In this document: positions 25,635 to 36,259 of the stretch, one piece after another
Layout: every line of letters starts with the position of its first letter
Position numbering within the stretch: position 1 is the first letter of the stretch
DNA from: JADJOM01 sp963817435
GTDB lineage: Bacteria; Gemmatimonadota; Gemmatimonadetes; Gemmatimonadales; GWC2-71-9
Assembly (NCBI GenBank): GCA_963817435.1
Contig: CAWFNY010000001.1
Span: forward strand, 310,001 to 374,000
Direction of reading: 5' to 3'
DNA: 64,000 nt
Position numbers and translations under genes: made by a program
The notes under the pieces: model-generated
What the model saw: the letters and a program-made list of their open reading frames with translations, nothing else
Told to the model about the DNA's origin: nothing
Database searches by the model: none

Positions 25635-26102
25635 CTAGGTCTCCACGTACAGCGTCACGACGCCGGTCTGGCCATCACACGAAGCCAGCAGTTCCCGGTT
25701 GCCCGCCCCGCCCATGAGATGTTCCAGCGCGTCGCAGACGTAGGGGTCGTGGGTGTACACCTGCACCATCTGGGCGGACACTTCGAGGCCGGCGCTGAGC
25801 CAGGTGGTGTGGCGCCAGGCCAGGTCGAAGTCAGGCTGACGGAAGCTGAAGCCATTCGGCAGGTAGCTGGCGAGCTCGGGGGGGACCTGGCCGGTGATCT
25901 CACCAGGTGCCCACTGGCCGGTTGCCTCGTTGTAGGCAAAGGCGGCGTGACGGATGACGCTGATTGCGCCCACGGCCTGCGCCGCCCGGGCCCGCTTCCG
26001 GACCTGCTGGTACTGCGGCATCGCCAGGCCGAGCAGCAGCGAGAGCAGGGTCAGCACCACCAGCAGTTCGATGAAGGTGAAGCCCCGCTGGTTGCGCTTC
26101 AT
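25635..26102 (-). CDS. type IV pilin-like protein (module 2)
   Basis: A 155-residue prepilin. The start MKRNQRGFTFIELLVVLTLL carries the cleavage site G|FTFIE with +5 Glu, and one hydrophobic helix is followed by a globular domain. Two Cys residues near the end (residues about 123 and 143) could form a disulfide loop, unlike module 1. It overlaps the membrane-partner gene by 4 bp and converges on tyrA (7-bp gap). Confidence 0.9.
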   Translation of the reverse strand: MKRNQRGFTFIELLVVLTLLSLLLGLAMPQYQQVRKRARAAQAVGAISVIRHAAFAYNEATGQWAPGEITGQVPPELASYLPNGFSFRQPDFDLAWRHTTWLSAGLEVSAQMVQVYTHDPYVCDALEHLMGGAGNRELLASCDGQTGVVTLYVET

Positions 26103-26710
26103 GGGGTGCCCCCGGTCTGGATCCGGGGCTCGATGCCCGGGCCACCGAGATAGTAGAGCGAGTGCGGACCGCGGCCGAGTCGCAGCTCATAGCGCATGTC
26201 AGGCAGGGCGCTGAAGGAGATATGCGGTACGCTGAGCCCCAGTTCGCCGAGGTCTCGCGGAAGGCGGCCCGTGGACCTTCGGAAATCGTCGATCTCCAGC
26301 GCGACCGCGACCAGCTGGCGCTGTCCCGAGAGCGGCGTGACCGGCGGAGTCAGTGCGACGTGGGGCGGTGGCGCCAGCCATTCCGGGTTGCCGAACCAGA
26401 CGTAGGCGGAGGCGGAGACAAGCAGCAGGAGCATGCCCGGCATCAGGAGCCGCCGCCAGAGGGGCAGGGGAGCGTCCAGCCCGGCGGCCGCCTTCTCCGA
26501 TTCATGCTTCAGGACGCCGGCGTACGCCACGCGAAGTGCCTCCGACTCCTCCAGTGGAAGAGCGGGGCGGGCCTGGCGGACGGAGGCTCGCGCCGCAGCC
26601 TGGACCTTCGGCCCAGCTGCTGACGGCCTGCCCTGGCTCGGCTGCGTCTCGAGGAACTCCTTCACCGCCTGGTCCAGAGCACCCTGGCCGGAGCGGGTGG
26701 GCGTGGGCAT
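26099..26710 (-). CDS. single-span membrane protein, partner of pilin (module 2)
   Basis: A 203-residue protein: a charged helical N-terminus, one membrane segment (near residue 105, LLMPGMLLLLVSASAYVWF), then a periplasmic domain with 'FRRSTGRLPRDLGELGLS' and 'SLYYLGGPG'. The pattern matches the partner in module 1, so the two are likely paralogues. I start at the ATG at 26710; a longer frame exists but reads through sequence with no coding signs. It is divergent from aroA across a 140-bp region. Confidence 0.7.
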   Translation of the reverse strand: MPTPTRSGQGALDQAVKEFLETQPSQGRPSAAGPKVQAAARASVRQARPALPLEESEALRVAYAGVLKHESEKAAAGLDAPLPLWRRLLMPGMLLLLVSASAYVWFGNPEWLAPPPHVALTPPVTPLSGQRQLVAVALEIDDFRRSTGRLPRDLGELGLSVPHISFSALPDMRYELRLGRGPHSLYYLGGPGIEPRIQTGGTP

Positions 26711-26739
26711 GATAGGCACAGCCTCGGCGGCGGTACTGG

Positions 26740-26770
26740 TTGAGGAAGTTCCGTTCGGCCGATAGTCTTC
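26740..26770 (+). promoter_or_regulatory. putative promoter of aroA-cmk
   Basis: TTG at 26740-26742 is followed after 20 bases by TAGTCTTC (26763-26770), matching the TTG-N20/21-TAG-n-TTT pattern at four other housekeeping genes in this window. It lies about 80 bp upstream of the aroA start and within 60 bp of the divergent membrane-protein gene. Confidence 0.55.
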
Positions 26771-26850
26771 AGCGCCCGCACCAGCGACCGACCGGCCAGA
26801 ATCGTCCGCTCCAGTATCGGCGCCGACGGCCTGGCAGTTGAATCCGGTCC

Positions 26851-28137
26851 GTGTTCCAGCTTTCCGAGGTCCCGATGCACGTCCGTGGCACCATCCGCGT
26901 CCCAGGGGACAAGAGCCTCTCGCATCGTGCACTCCTGTTCGCCGCGATGGCGAAGGGCACCAGCCATGTGGGAGGCATGCTCACTTCCCTCGACGCACGC
27001 TCCTCCGCACGCGTGCTTCGCCAGATGGGCGTCGCGGTCTCGCCACTCAGCGATGAACGGGTGGTGACCATCACCGGCCGCGGCCGTCTGCGGAAGCCGG
27101 CGGCGGTGCTGAACTGCGGCAACTCCGGCACCACCACCCGCCTGCTGCTGGGATTGCTCGCCGCCCACCCCTTCAGGGCGACGCTCACCGGCGATCGCTC
27201 GCTGCGCCGCCGGCCGATGCGGCGTGTCACCGTGCCGCTCGCCGAGATGGGTGCGACCATCACCGAGCAGAATGAGAAGGGCACCTTGCCGCTCTCCATT
27301 CGTGGCGGGAAGCTGCGCGCGCTGAGCCACGAGATGCCGGTCTCGAGTGCCCAGATCAAGGGCTCGTTGCTGCTGGCGGGTGTGGCCGGCGGTGTACCGG
27401 TGTCGCTCAAGGAGCCGCATGGACGGTCCCGCGACCACACCGAACGGCTGCTCCGCGCCTTCGGGTATGCCGTCGATGAGCGGGATGGCTGGATCCACTT
27501 CCAGCCCACGGGGACCATCACACCCTTCGACATGCAGATCCCCGGCGATCCGTCCTCCGCCGCCTTCCCGGTGGGCGCCGCCGTCCTCGCGGAGGGTGGG
27601 GAGCTGCGGATCACCGGGGTATGCGTGAATCCGACCCGCATCGGATTCCTCGCCGTCCTCGAGCGGATGGGTGCCCCAGTGGAGGTCGACAACATCGGGG
27701 ACGCCTTCGGCGAGCCGGTGGCGGACCTGGTTGCGCGTCCGGGCCAGCTCAGGGCGACCGAGGTAGTGGCGGGCGAGATTCCCGGCCTGATCGATGAGAT
27801 CCCGATGCTCGCGGCGATCGCCACCCGCGCGAGAGGCACCACGATTTTCCGGGACGTCGGAGAGCTCCGGGTGAAGGAGAGCGACCGTCTCGGGCTCATC
27901 GCCCGGAACATCCGCGTCGTGGGCGGGAAGGCGGAGGTCATCGGGGATGACCTGCACGTCACCGGGACCACCGCTCCGCCGCGGGGCCGGGTCGTCACCG
28001 AGGCGGACCATCGCATCGCCATGGCCTTCGCGGTGCTCGGCACCGTGCCGGGGGCGGCCATCCGGGTCGACAACATGGCCTGCACCGCGGTGAGTTTCCC
28101 GGGATTCTCGCAGCTGCTCCGGAAGATCCGGGGCTGA
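26851..28137 (+). CDS. aroA: 3-phosphoshikimate 1-carboxyvinyltransferase (EPSP synthase)
   Basis: A 428-residue enzyme of the shikimate pathway that joins phosphoenolpyruvate to shikimate-3-phosphate. Visible are 'IRVPGDKSLSHRALL', the PEP loop 'NCGNSGTTTRLLLG', 'EIPGLIDEIPMLAAIATRA' and 'ELRVKESDRL'. The start shown is GTG at 26851. An ATG at 26875 with GAGG just upstream is equally likely and removes eight residues. Its TGA overlaps the cmk ATG (TGATG), so the two are coupled. Confidence 0.95.
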   Translation: MFQLSEVPMHVRGTIRVPGDKSLSHRALLFAAMAKGTSHVGGMLTSLDARSSARVLRQMGVAVSPLSDERVVTITGRGRLRKPAAVLNCGNSGTTTRLLLGLLAAHPFRATLTGDRSLRRRPMRRVTVPLAEMGATITEQNEKGTLPLSIRGGKLRALSHEMPVSSAQIKGSLLLAGVAGGVPVSLKEPHGRSRDHTERLLRAFGYAVDERDGWIHFQPTGTITPFDMQIPGDPSSAAFPVGAAVLAEGGELRITGVCVNPTRIGFLAVLERMGAPVEVDNIGDAFGEPVADLVARPGQLRATEVVAGEIPGLIDEIPMLAAIATRARGTTIFRDVGELRVKESDRLGLIARNIRVVGGKAEVIGDDLHVTGTTAPPRGRVVTEADHRIAMAFAVLGTVPGAAIRVDNMACTAVSFPGFSQLLRKIRG

Positions 28138-28832
28138 TGCCCGCCCACGTCATCGCCATCGACGGACCAGCCGCGAGTGGCAAGTCCTCCACCGCCGACG
28201 CGGTGGCGCGGGCGCTGGGCTTCGCCCACCTCGATTCCGGTGCCCTGTACCGTGGCGTCACCCTCGTGGCACTTCGCCACTGTGGAGCGACTGCCGGCGG
28301 CCCGCTCGACGCCAATGCCCTCCTGCTCGAGGCCGAGCGGCGAGGCCTCGCGCTGCACTTCGACGGCACGGGCTACGCCGTCTACCTGAATGGGGAGCCG
28401 GCTGACGAGGCGATCAGGACCCCGGAGGTGACCGCCCTGGTCTCGCCCGTCTCCGCCATCCCGGAGGTCCGGGAGTGGGTCAATGAGCGGCTCCGCGGCC
28501 TCAAGCGGGCAGGGCAGTCGGTGGTGGTGGACGGGCGGGACATCGGGACCATCGTCTTTCCCGATGCGGAGCTGAAGGTCTTCCTCACCGCCTCCCCGAG
28601 GACCCGGGCGTCGCGGCGGCTGGCCCAGCGGGGGCAGGCACAGGACGCCGCCCTCGTCGACCGGGAGGCCGCCACCCTGGAGGCCCGGGACCGGGCCGAT
28701 TCCACCCGCGCCGTCGCCCCGCTCCGCATGGCCGCCGACGCGGTTCCGCTCGATGGCACCAGCCTGAGCTTCGACGAGCAGGTCGCCCAGATCGTCCAGC
28801 TGGCCCGGCAGCGCCTTGGAGCCGGCCACTGA
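28137..28832 (+). CDS. cmk: cytidylate kinase
   Basis: A 231-residue P-loop kinase that phosphorylates CMP and dCMP. The P-loop is IDGPAASGKSSTADAVARAL (residues about 8-27), followed by 'HLDSGALYRGVTL' and the lid/CMP-binding 'VVDGRDIGTIVFPDAELKVFL'. The length is normal. It is coupled to aroA and followed by rpsA after a promoter, as in many bacteria (aroA-cmk-rpsA). Confidence 0.95.
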   Translation: MPAHVIAIDGPAASGKSSTADAVARALGFAHLDSGALYRGVTLVALRHCGATAGGPLDANALLLEAERRGLALHFDGTGYAVYLNGEPADEAIRTPEVTALVSPVSAIPEVREWVNERLRGLKRAGQSVVVDGRDIGTIVFPDAELKVFLTASPRTRASRRLAQRGQAQDAALVDREAATLEARDRADSTRAVAPLRMAADAVPLDGTSLSFDEQVAQIVQLARQRLGAGH

Positions 28833-28844
28833 CGTCCCATTCTC

Positions 28845-28876
28845 TTGTTCTAACTCCGCCTCCTGGCTAGGTTTTC
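28845..28876 (+). promoter_or_regulatory. putative promoter of rpsA
   Basis: TTG at 28845-28847 and TAGGTTTTC starting at 28868 are separated by exactly 20 bases. The GTG of rpsA lies 87 bp further on, so the transcript would have an about 80-base leader. This is one of the clearest examples of the window's common promoter pattern. Confidence 0.6.
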
Positions 28877-28962
28877 AGGCTCCCCAGCCCGGCAATTCCG
28901 CCGGTCGGGGACCCTGACCGTCTGCCCGCGGCCCCCATGGCGCGGCCACTCTGAGGTACGCT

Positions 28963-30669
<1,707 letters not shown>

Positions 30670-30695
30670 TTCGGGGCGGGAGGTCAGGGCAGCGG

Positions 30696-30735
30696 CCGGG
30701 GATCGTGATTCAGTTCACGGTCCCCGGTCTTTTTT
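30696..30735 (+). terminator. Rho-independent terminator of rpsA
   Basis: A 13-bp stem (30696-30708 with 30715-30727, one G-U pair) closes a 6-base loop and is followed by TCTTTTTT. This is the strongest terminator in the window. Confidence 0.92.
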
Positions 30736-30877
30736 ACGGCTGCACTCCCGCGTCCTGCACGGGAGATTCCTCGACTGTCACGATTATAGGTATCGTAAGT
30801 CGTTGAGCGGCTGTCGGTTGCGATCGTGGCACGGGTCTTCCTTTACAGCGGGGCGACCCTTTACGCTGAGATTGCTG

Positions 30878-31345
30878 ATGGACACGCCACGAAACGACGC
30901 TGAACGGATCGCGCGAGCGCGTCGCTCAGGCCAGGCCGGCATGACCATCATCGAGTTGCTGGCCACGCTGGCCATCGCCAGCTCGCTCGCCAGCATCGCG
31001 ATTCCCAAGTACCACCAGTTCGCTCAGACGGCCCGGACCACGCAGGCGATCGGCGACATCCAGGCGATTCAGACGACGCTCGATACCCGCGACTCCCTGC
31101 CGGACGATCTGTCGACCATCGGGCAGAACCTCACTGATCCGTGGGGCAACCCCTACGTCTACGTCAAGTTCCCGAGCGGCGCCCCGCGGGTGGACCGGTT
31201 CGGCGTGCAGGTGAATACCACGTACGATCTCTACAGTGTCGGGCCGGACGGGGTGACGTCCAGTTCGCTCAATGCCGGTTCGAGCTTCGACGATGTGGTG
31301 CGCGCCAATGATGGCGGCTTCATCGGCCTCGGCTCCAAGTACTGA
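30878..31345 (+). CDS. GspG-like major pseudopilin/pilin
   Basis: A 155-residue prepilin with an unusually long basic leader (about 22 residues) before G|MTIIELLATLAIASSL, the +5 Glu and hydrophobic helix. The C-terminal domain has 'DPWGNPYVYVKFP' and 'YDLYSVGPDG', the pattern of GspG pseudopilins (DPWGxPY...DLxSxGxDG), which bind calcium there. I start at the ATG at 30878. It follows the rpsA terminator and precedes a membrane protein. Confidence 0.88.
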   Translation: MDTPRNDAERIARARRSGQAGMTIIELLATLAIASSLASIAIPKYHQFAQTARTTQAIGDIQAIQTTLDTRDSLPDDLSTIGQNLTDPWGNPYVYVKFPSGAPRVDRFGVQVNTTYDLYSVGPDGVTSSSLNAGSSFDDVVRANDGGFIGLGSKY

Positions 31346-31363
31346 TCGCACCACGGAGATCCT

Positions 31364-32029
31364 ATGAGTCAGGCACCCGATTCGAAGCCCGAGCCCTCGG
31401 CGCATGAGGCTCCTGCCGCCGCAGACGTGGCGCCCCGGCACCGCTCGGTGGCGGACGGCGAGCTGCTGACGACGTGGACGCTGGGCGATTTCTTCTCCTC
31501 GCTCAACAGCGTGATGCGGCTCCCGGCCCGCGCCCGGCGGAAGGCGGCGGAGGAAGCGGCGGCGAAGGCCGCCAAGAAGCTCGGCCTCGGCGCGCTCGAG
31601 AATATTCGGGTCCCGAAGGGGCTGGTCGCGGCCTCGGCTGTGCTGCTGCTGATCGTGTTCGTGGTGAGGCCGCTGGTCCTCTCCGCCTCCGGCTCCGGTG
31701 ACACGCGGGACCTCTCGAAGGCCTACGGGGTCTGGCAGGCGACCACGGGCAAATATGCCGGGCGGATGTTCGAGGTCGGACAGTACAGCATCGCCTTCCG
31801 CACCAGCTCCGATTCGCCCGACTATACCTGGCACAAGATTGACCAGGTGAAGGTCTCGGGCCCGGCCGACTCCACCCTCTACACTGTGGTGTATGAGGAG
31901 GAGGGCAAGACGGCGGAGTTCGCGTTCTGGTTCGTCACCCGTGACAAGCCGATGATCCGCTTCCTGCATCAGCCGGAGACGGTCTGGAACAAGACGCCCT
32001 ACGAGCCGATCGCGCGTCCCAAGGTCTGA
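31364..32029 (+). CDS. single-span membrane protein of unknown function
   Basis: A 221-residue protein. A Pro/Ala-rich N-terminus and a Lys/Ala-rich helix (about residues 55-75) are followed by one membrane span (about 86-104, VAASAVLLLIVFVVRPLVL). A beta-rich extracytoplasmic domain with 'YAGRMFEVGQYSIAFR' comes after it. It follows the GspG-like gene by 18 bp on the same strand, making a third pilin-plus-membrane-protein pair, although its sequence differs from the two minus-strand partners. No named family recognised. Confidence 0.75.
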   Translation: MSQAPDSKPEPSAHEAPAAADVAPRHRSVADGELLTTWTLGDFFSSLNSVMRLPARARRKAAEEAAAKAAKKLGLGALENIRVPKGLVAASAVLLLIVFVVRPLVLSASGSGDTRDLSKAYGVWQATTGKYAGRMFEVGQYSIAFRTSSDSPDYTWHKIDQVKVSGPADSTLYTVVYEEEGKTAEFAFWFVTRDKPMIRFLHQPETVWNKTPYEPIARPKV

Positions 32030-32148
32030 GCGCTTCGCCATGATGCAGCGCGGGCCGGGCCCCCCACGGGACTCCGGCCCGCCATCGTTTCTTCCGGCGC
32101 GGTCGGGCCACCCTTCCGCGCCGTTCTCCCCGCCTTACCTTCCAGCGC

Positions 32149-33705
32149 ATGACCAATCCACGCCAGCGGCTCGACGAACTGCACCACAAACAGGCCCTCG
32201 GCGAGCAGGGGGGCGGCCCCGATCGCCTGGCCCAGCAGCACAGGAAGGGCAAGCTCTCGGCGCGTGAACGTCTCGACCTGCTCCTCGATCCCGACAGCTT
32301 CATCGAACTCGACCGGTTTGTGACCCATCGCTGCACCGACTTCGGTCTGGAACAACAGCGGGTCCTCGGCGATGGCGTCGTCACCGGCTATGGCCGGGTG
32401 AACGGGCGGCTGGTGTACGTCTTTTCGCAGGACTTCACGGTGCTGGGGGGATCGCTGTCTGAGACCTTTGCGCAGAAGATCTGCAAGGTCATGGACCTCG
32501 CCGTGAGAAATGGCGCTCCGGTCATCGGGCTCAACGACTCCGGCGGGGCCCGGATCCAGGAGGGCGTGGCCTCACTCGGCGGGTACGCCGACATCTTCCT
32601 CCGGAACACGCTGGCCTCCGGCGTCATCCCGCAGATCTCGGTGATCCTGGGGCCGTGCGCCGGCGGGGCGGTCTACAGCCCGGCGATCACCGACTTCGTC
32701 TTCATGGTTCGCGGCGTGAGCTACATGTTCGTCACCGGGCCGAACGTCGTGAAGACGGTGACCCACGAGGAAGTCAGCTTCGATGAACTGGGCGGGGCGG
32801 ATGTACACGGGGGCACCAGCGGGGTCGCGCATTTCGTGCACGCTTCCGAACCGGAGTCGCTCGCGGCGGTCCGCGAGCTGATGACGTACCTCCCCCAGAA
32901 CAACCTCGATGAGCCTCCGCGTGCCGCGGGAGCGGAGGATCCGGCGGATCGCAGGGAAGAACGGCTGCTGGACCTCATTCCCGACAGCCCGAACAAGCCC
33001 TACGACATGCAGGAGGTGCTGCGGCTGGTGGTGGACGGCGGCTCCTTCTTCGAGGCGCAGCCGGACTACGCCGGGAACATCCTTACCGGGTTTGCCCGCC
33101 TCGGGGGGCGCTCGGTGGGGGTCATCGCCAACCAGCCGGCGGTGCTGGCCGGGGTGCTCGACATCAGTGCATCCCTCAAGGCGGCGCGGTTCATCCGCTT
33201 CTGCGACTGCTTCAACCTCCCGATCGTGACCTTCGTCGACGTGCCGGGGTTCCTCCCCGGCGTGGCGCAGGAGCATGGGGGCATCATCAAGCACGGCGCG
33301 AAGCTGCTCTACGCCTATTGTGAGGCGACTGTCCCCAAGCTGACCGTGATCACCCGAAAGGCCTACGGCGGCGCCTATGACGTCATGAGCTCCAAGCACA
33401 TCCGTGGCGACGTCAACCTGGCCTGGCCGACGGCCGAGATCGCCGTCATGGGGCCCAAGGGGGCGGTGGAGATCCTGTTCAAGAAGGAGATCGAGCAAGC
33501 CGCCGATCGGGAGGCCGAGACGGCCCGGCGGATCGCGGAGTACACGGCGACGTTCGCCAACCCCTACATGGCCGCGTCCCGGGGGTACGTCGATGACGTC
33601 ATCGACCCCCGTGACACCCGTCCCCGTCTCATCGATGCGCTGCGTACCCTCGCGACCAAGCGGGACCGGAACCCCCCGAAAAAGCACGGAAACATCCCGC
33701 TCTAG
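32149..33705 (+). CDS. pccB: acyl-CoA carboxylase beta subunit (propionyl-CoA carboxylase-like)
   Basis: A 518-residue carboxyltransferase with two crotonase-fold domains. It moves carboxyl from carboxybiotin to an acyl-CoA. The N-terminal oxyanion site is 'GLNDSGGARIQEGV' and the C-terminal one 'DVPGFLPGVAQEHGGIIKHG'. In the loop AYGGAYDVMSSKH the residue after the Tyr is Asp; in characterised actinobacterial enzymes Asp there favours propionyl-CoA and Ile favours acetyl-CoA. The biotin carboxylase (34757) and carrier protein (37556) follow on the same strand but are separated by other genes. Confidence 0.92.
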   Translation: MTNPRQRLDELHHKQALGEQGGGPDRLAQQHRKGKLSARERLDLLLDPDSFIELDRFVTHRCTDFGLEQQRVLGDGVVTGYGRVNGRLVYVFSQDFTVLGGSLSETFAQKICKVMDLAVRNGAPVIGLNDSGGARIQEGVASLGGYADIFLRNTLASGVIPQISVILGPCAGGAVYSPAITDFVFMVRGVSYMFVTGPNVVKTVTHEEVSFDELGGADVHGGTSGVAHFVHASEPESLAAVRELMTYLPQNNLDEPPRAAGAEDPADRREERLLDLIPDSPNKPYDMQEVLRLVVDGGSFFEAQPDYAGNILTGFARLGGRSVGVIANQPAVLAGVLDISASLKAARFIRFCDCFNLPIVTFVDVPGFLPGVAQEHGGIIKHGAKLLYAYCEATVPKLTVITRKAYGGAYDVMSSKHIRGDVNLAWPTAEIAVMGPKGAVEILFKKEIEQAADREAETARRIAEYTATFANPYMAASRGYVDDVIDPRDTRPRLIDALRTLATKRDRNPPKKHGNIPL

Positions 33706-33755
33706 CGGGCCGTCACCCTAGCGCATCCCTGCACCCCGCCCTAGTTTACCCCGCG

Positions 33756-34733
33756 ATGGTCACCCCCTGGACTCGTCCGCTCCTCGCCCTCGTCGGGATC
33801 ATCGCGCTACCCGGTCTTGCTGCCGGGCAGGCCGCGGTCGATCCGTCGGTCGCGCCCCGGGCGGCACAGATGGCCGTCGCCGGCCGGCGCATGGACGCTA
33901 CCGAGATGCTGGGTCGCTACCTCGCGACCGCTCCGGACGATGGCGGCGCCTGGCTGGAACTTGGTCGGTTCTACATCCTCGACAGCCGTGAGTGGCACCG
34001 CCGCGGACACTCGGGGGAACCCTCCAGCTCCTTCTTCCTCGATTTCGCCGCGACCGCGCTCGACGCCTCCCTGCGGGTTCCCACCGATTCCGCCCTCTAT
34101 CTGCGGGCCATGGTGGAGATGGATCGCGCCGCCATGCAGATCGAGGAGGACGGCTGGGTGGCCGTCCGGGCTGGCTTCGTGATGCCGACGGACGTCAGTC
34201 CGCCGTCCTACGTGCTTGAGGCCGGGCGCAATCTGATCAACTCCTGTCCGGTGGGTGGGGTGCTGGTGACCGGAACGGAACTCGAGTCGGTCGGCGCGTG
34301 GACCGCCGTGCTCGGTGATCGCAGCCGGGGCGACCTGGTCCTGATCCTGCCAGCCCGCTACGACGAGGATTCGCTCTACCGCAATCGCATGGCCGAGGCC
34401 CTCGAGATCCGGCCGGTCGTTCCGGTCGCGCAGGCGCTCACCGCGGTCGCCACCCGGCGTCCGGTGTGTCTCTCGCCAAGCGTGGACTCCGCGACGGCGC
34501 CGCATGGGCCGACGATCGCATTCCGGCTCGTGCGCATCGTGGGTCCCGAGGCTCCCGAGGTCCCTGATCCGCTCGGTATCATCGAACTCACGGCCGTGGA
34601 ACGCTCCCGCTCCAGCCTGCTCAGCCGCCAGATCGTGGAACTCTACTCTCAGGCCGCCCGATTCAATCCGGTGCTCTGCGCCTCCCTCCTCGCTCCCCTC
34701 GGCGCGCGCCAGCGCAGTACCTGCGGCCGCTGA
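33756..34733 (+). CDS. exported TPR-like protein
   Basis: A 325-residue secreted protein. The signal peptide ends Gly-Leu-Ala-Ala-Gly-Gln at about residue 25. Helical repeats follow: 'RAAQMAVAGRRMDATEMLGRYL', split here as a helix pair, then 'DDGGAWLELGRFYIL' and 'ALYLRAMVEMDRAAMQIE', typical of tetratricopeptide units. The C-terminal half is mixed. No Shine-Dalgarno is seen; TAGTTTA ends 7 bases before the ATG, so the message may be leaderless. It stands between pccB and the biotin carboxylase on the same strand, but its role there is unclear. Confidence 0.72.
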   Translation: MVTPWTRPLLALVGIIALPGLAAGQAAVDPSVAPRAAQMAVAGRRMDATEMLGRYLATAPDDGGAWLELGRFYILDSREWHRRGHSGEPSSSFFLDFAATALDASLRVPTDSALYLRAMVEMDRAAMQIEEDGWVAVRAGFVMPTDVSPPSYVLEAGRNLINSCPVGGVLVTGTELESVGAWTAVLGDRSRGDLVLILPARYDEDSLYRNRMAEALEIRPVVPVAQALTAVATRRPVCLSPSVDSATAPHGPTIAFRLVRIVGPEAPEVPDPLGIIELTAVERSRSSLLSRQIVELYSQAARFNPVLCASLLAPLGARQRSTCGR

Positions 34734-34756
34734 CCGTCCGCCCCACGACGCCTCCG

Positions 34757-36259
34757 ATGTCCTCGTTTCACCGGGTCCTGATCGCGAATCGGGGCGAGAT
34801 CGCCCTGCGTGTGATCCGCGCCTGCCACGAGGAGGGACTCGAGGCGGTCGCCGTCTACTCCGAAGCAGACCGGCTCTCCCCTCACGTCCGCGCCGCCGAT
34901 TTTGCGGTGCCGATCGGTCCGCCGCCCCCCTCGGAGAGTTACCTGCGCATCGACAAGCTGCTCGCGGCGGCTGCCGCCACGGGAGCCGGCGCGATCCATC
35001 CGGGCTACGGCTTTCTCGCCGAGCGCGCCGCCTTTGCCCAGGCGGTGGTCGACGCCGGCCTCGTCTTCGTCGGACCGCCGGCCAGCGCGATCTCCGCCAT
35101 GGGCGACAAGACGGAAGCGCGGCGCCGCATGGCGGCGGCCGGCGTCCCGATCGTGCCCGGACTCACGCTCCCGGTCACCGATCCCGGACTCGCGCGTGAG
35201 GCGGCCGGGGAAATCGGCTATCCCGTGCTGGTCAAGGCTTCGGCGGGCGGCGGTGGCAAGGGAATGCGGGTGGTGCGCCGGGCGGAAGATCTCGAGGGGG
35301 CGCTCGCCACGGCTGCGTCCGAGGCGCAGAAGGCATTCGGTGACCCGAGCGTCTATCTCGAGAAGTACGTGGAGCGGCCCAGGCACGTCGAGATCCAGGT
35401 GCTCGCCGATCACGAGCGCACGGTGCATCTCGGTGAGCGGGAGTGCTCGATCCAGCGCCGGCATCAGAAGCTGGTCGAGGAAGCGCCCTCAGCCGCCGTG
35501 AGTCCCGACCTGCGGGAGCGCATGGGCGCGGCGGCGGTGGCGGCGGCGGCGGCGGTCGGGTATCGCAGCGCGGGCACCTGCGAGTTCCTCCTCGCCGCCG
35601 ATGGATCGTTCTATTTCCTCGAAATGAACACCCGGATCCAGGTGGAGCACCCGGTGACCGAACTGGTCTACGGGGTCGACCTGGTGCGTGAGCAACTGCG
35701 GATCGCCCGGGGACTTCCCATGGGCCTGCCGCGCGCACCGCTCGCTCCCCGTGGCTGGGCGATGGAGTGCCGGATCACGAGCGAGGATTCCGCGAACGGT
35801 TTCCTGCCTTCCACGGGCAGGCTGGACTACCTGCGGATCCCCGCGGGCCCGGGCGTGCGCTGGGACGGCGGATTCGAGGTCGGCAACGATGTCACGCTCT
35901 TCTATGACTCGCTGCTCGGCAAGGTGATCACCTGGGGCGCCACGAGGGACGACGCGATCGCGCGGATGCGCCGCGCGCTGGGTGAACTGGTCGTGAGCGG
36001 CGTCGCCACCAATCAGGCGTTCCATCTCCGGCTGCTCCAGGATGAAGCGTTTCTCCGGTCCGAAATCGACAGCCAGTTCCTCGACCGGCGCGCCGATCTG
36101 CTGGAGCCGCTGCCTGACACTGCGCGCACGACCGCTCTCGCCATCGCCGCGGCGCTCGCGGAGGACGAGGCGCGGCAGCACCGTCGGCCCGCGGTGGCGG
36201 ACGATGCCGCGGATGCCGGCCACTGGCTGAGTGCGGCGCGCAGGGAGGGGCTACGCTGA
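34757..36259 (+). CDS. accC: biotin carboxylase subunit of acyl-CoA carboxylase
   Basis: A 500-residue ATP-grasp enzyme that carboxylates biotin with ATP and bicarbonate. Seen are 'VLIANRGEIALRVIRAC', the biotin carboxylase loop 'HPGYGFLAERA', ATP-binding 'VKASAGGGGKGMR', 'EKYVERPRHVEIQVL' and the catalytic signature 'FYFLEMNTRIQVEHPVTE'. It ends at about residue 450 of the catalytic core plus a short tail, with no fused biotin domain; the carrier is a separate gene at 37556. It is slightly longer than E. coli AccC (449) and fits the acyl-CoA carboxylase alpha group. Confidence 0.93.
   Translation: MSSFHRVLIANRGEIALRVIRACHEEGLEAVAVYSEADRLSPHVRAADFAVPIGPPPPSESYLRIDKLLAAAAATGAGAIHPGYGFLAERAAFAQAVVDAGLVFVGPPASAISAMGDKTEARRRMAAAGVPIVPGLTLPVTDPGLAREAAGEIGYPVLVKASAGGGGKGMRVVRRAEDLEGALATAASEAQKAFGDPSVYLEKYVERPRHVEIQVLADHERTVHLGERECSIQRRHQKLVEEAPSAAVSPDLRERMGAAAVAAAAAVGYRSAGTCEFLLAADGSFYFLEMNTRIQVEHPVTELVYGVDLVREQLRIARGLPMGLPRAPLAPRGWAMECRITSEDSANGFLPSTGRLDYLRIPAGPGVRWDGGFEVGNDVTLFYDSLLGKVITWGATRDDAIARMRRALGELVVSGVATNQAFHLRLLQDEAFLRSEIDSQFLDRRADLLEPLPDTARTTALAIAAALAEDEARQHRRPAVADDAADAGHWLSAARREGLR

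Noticed and set aside
26769..28829. Long minus-strand open frame over aroA and cmk
   Set aside because: Antisense of two well-recognised genes with no domain of its own.
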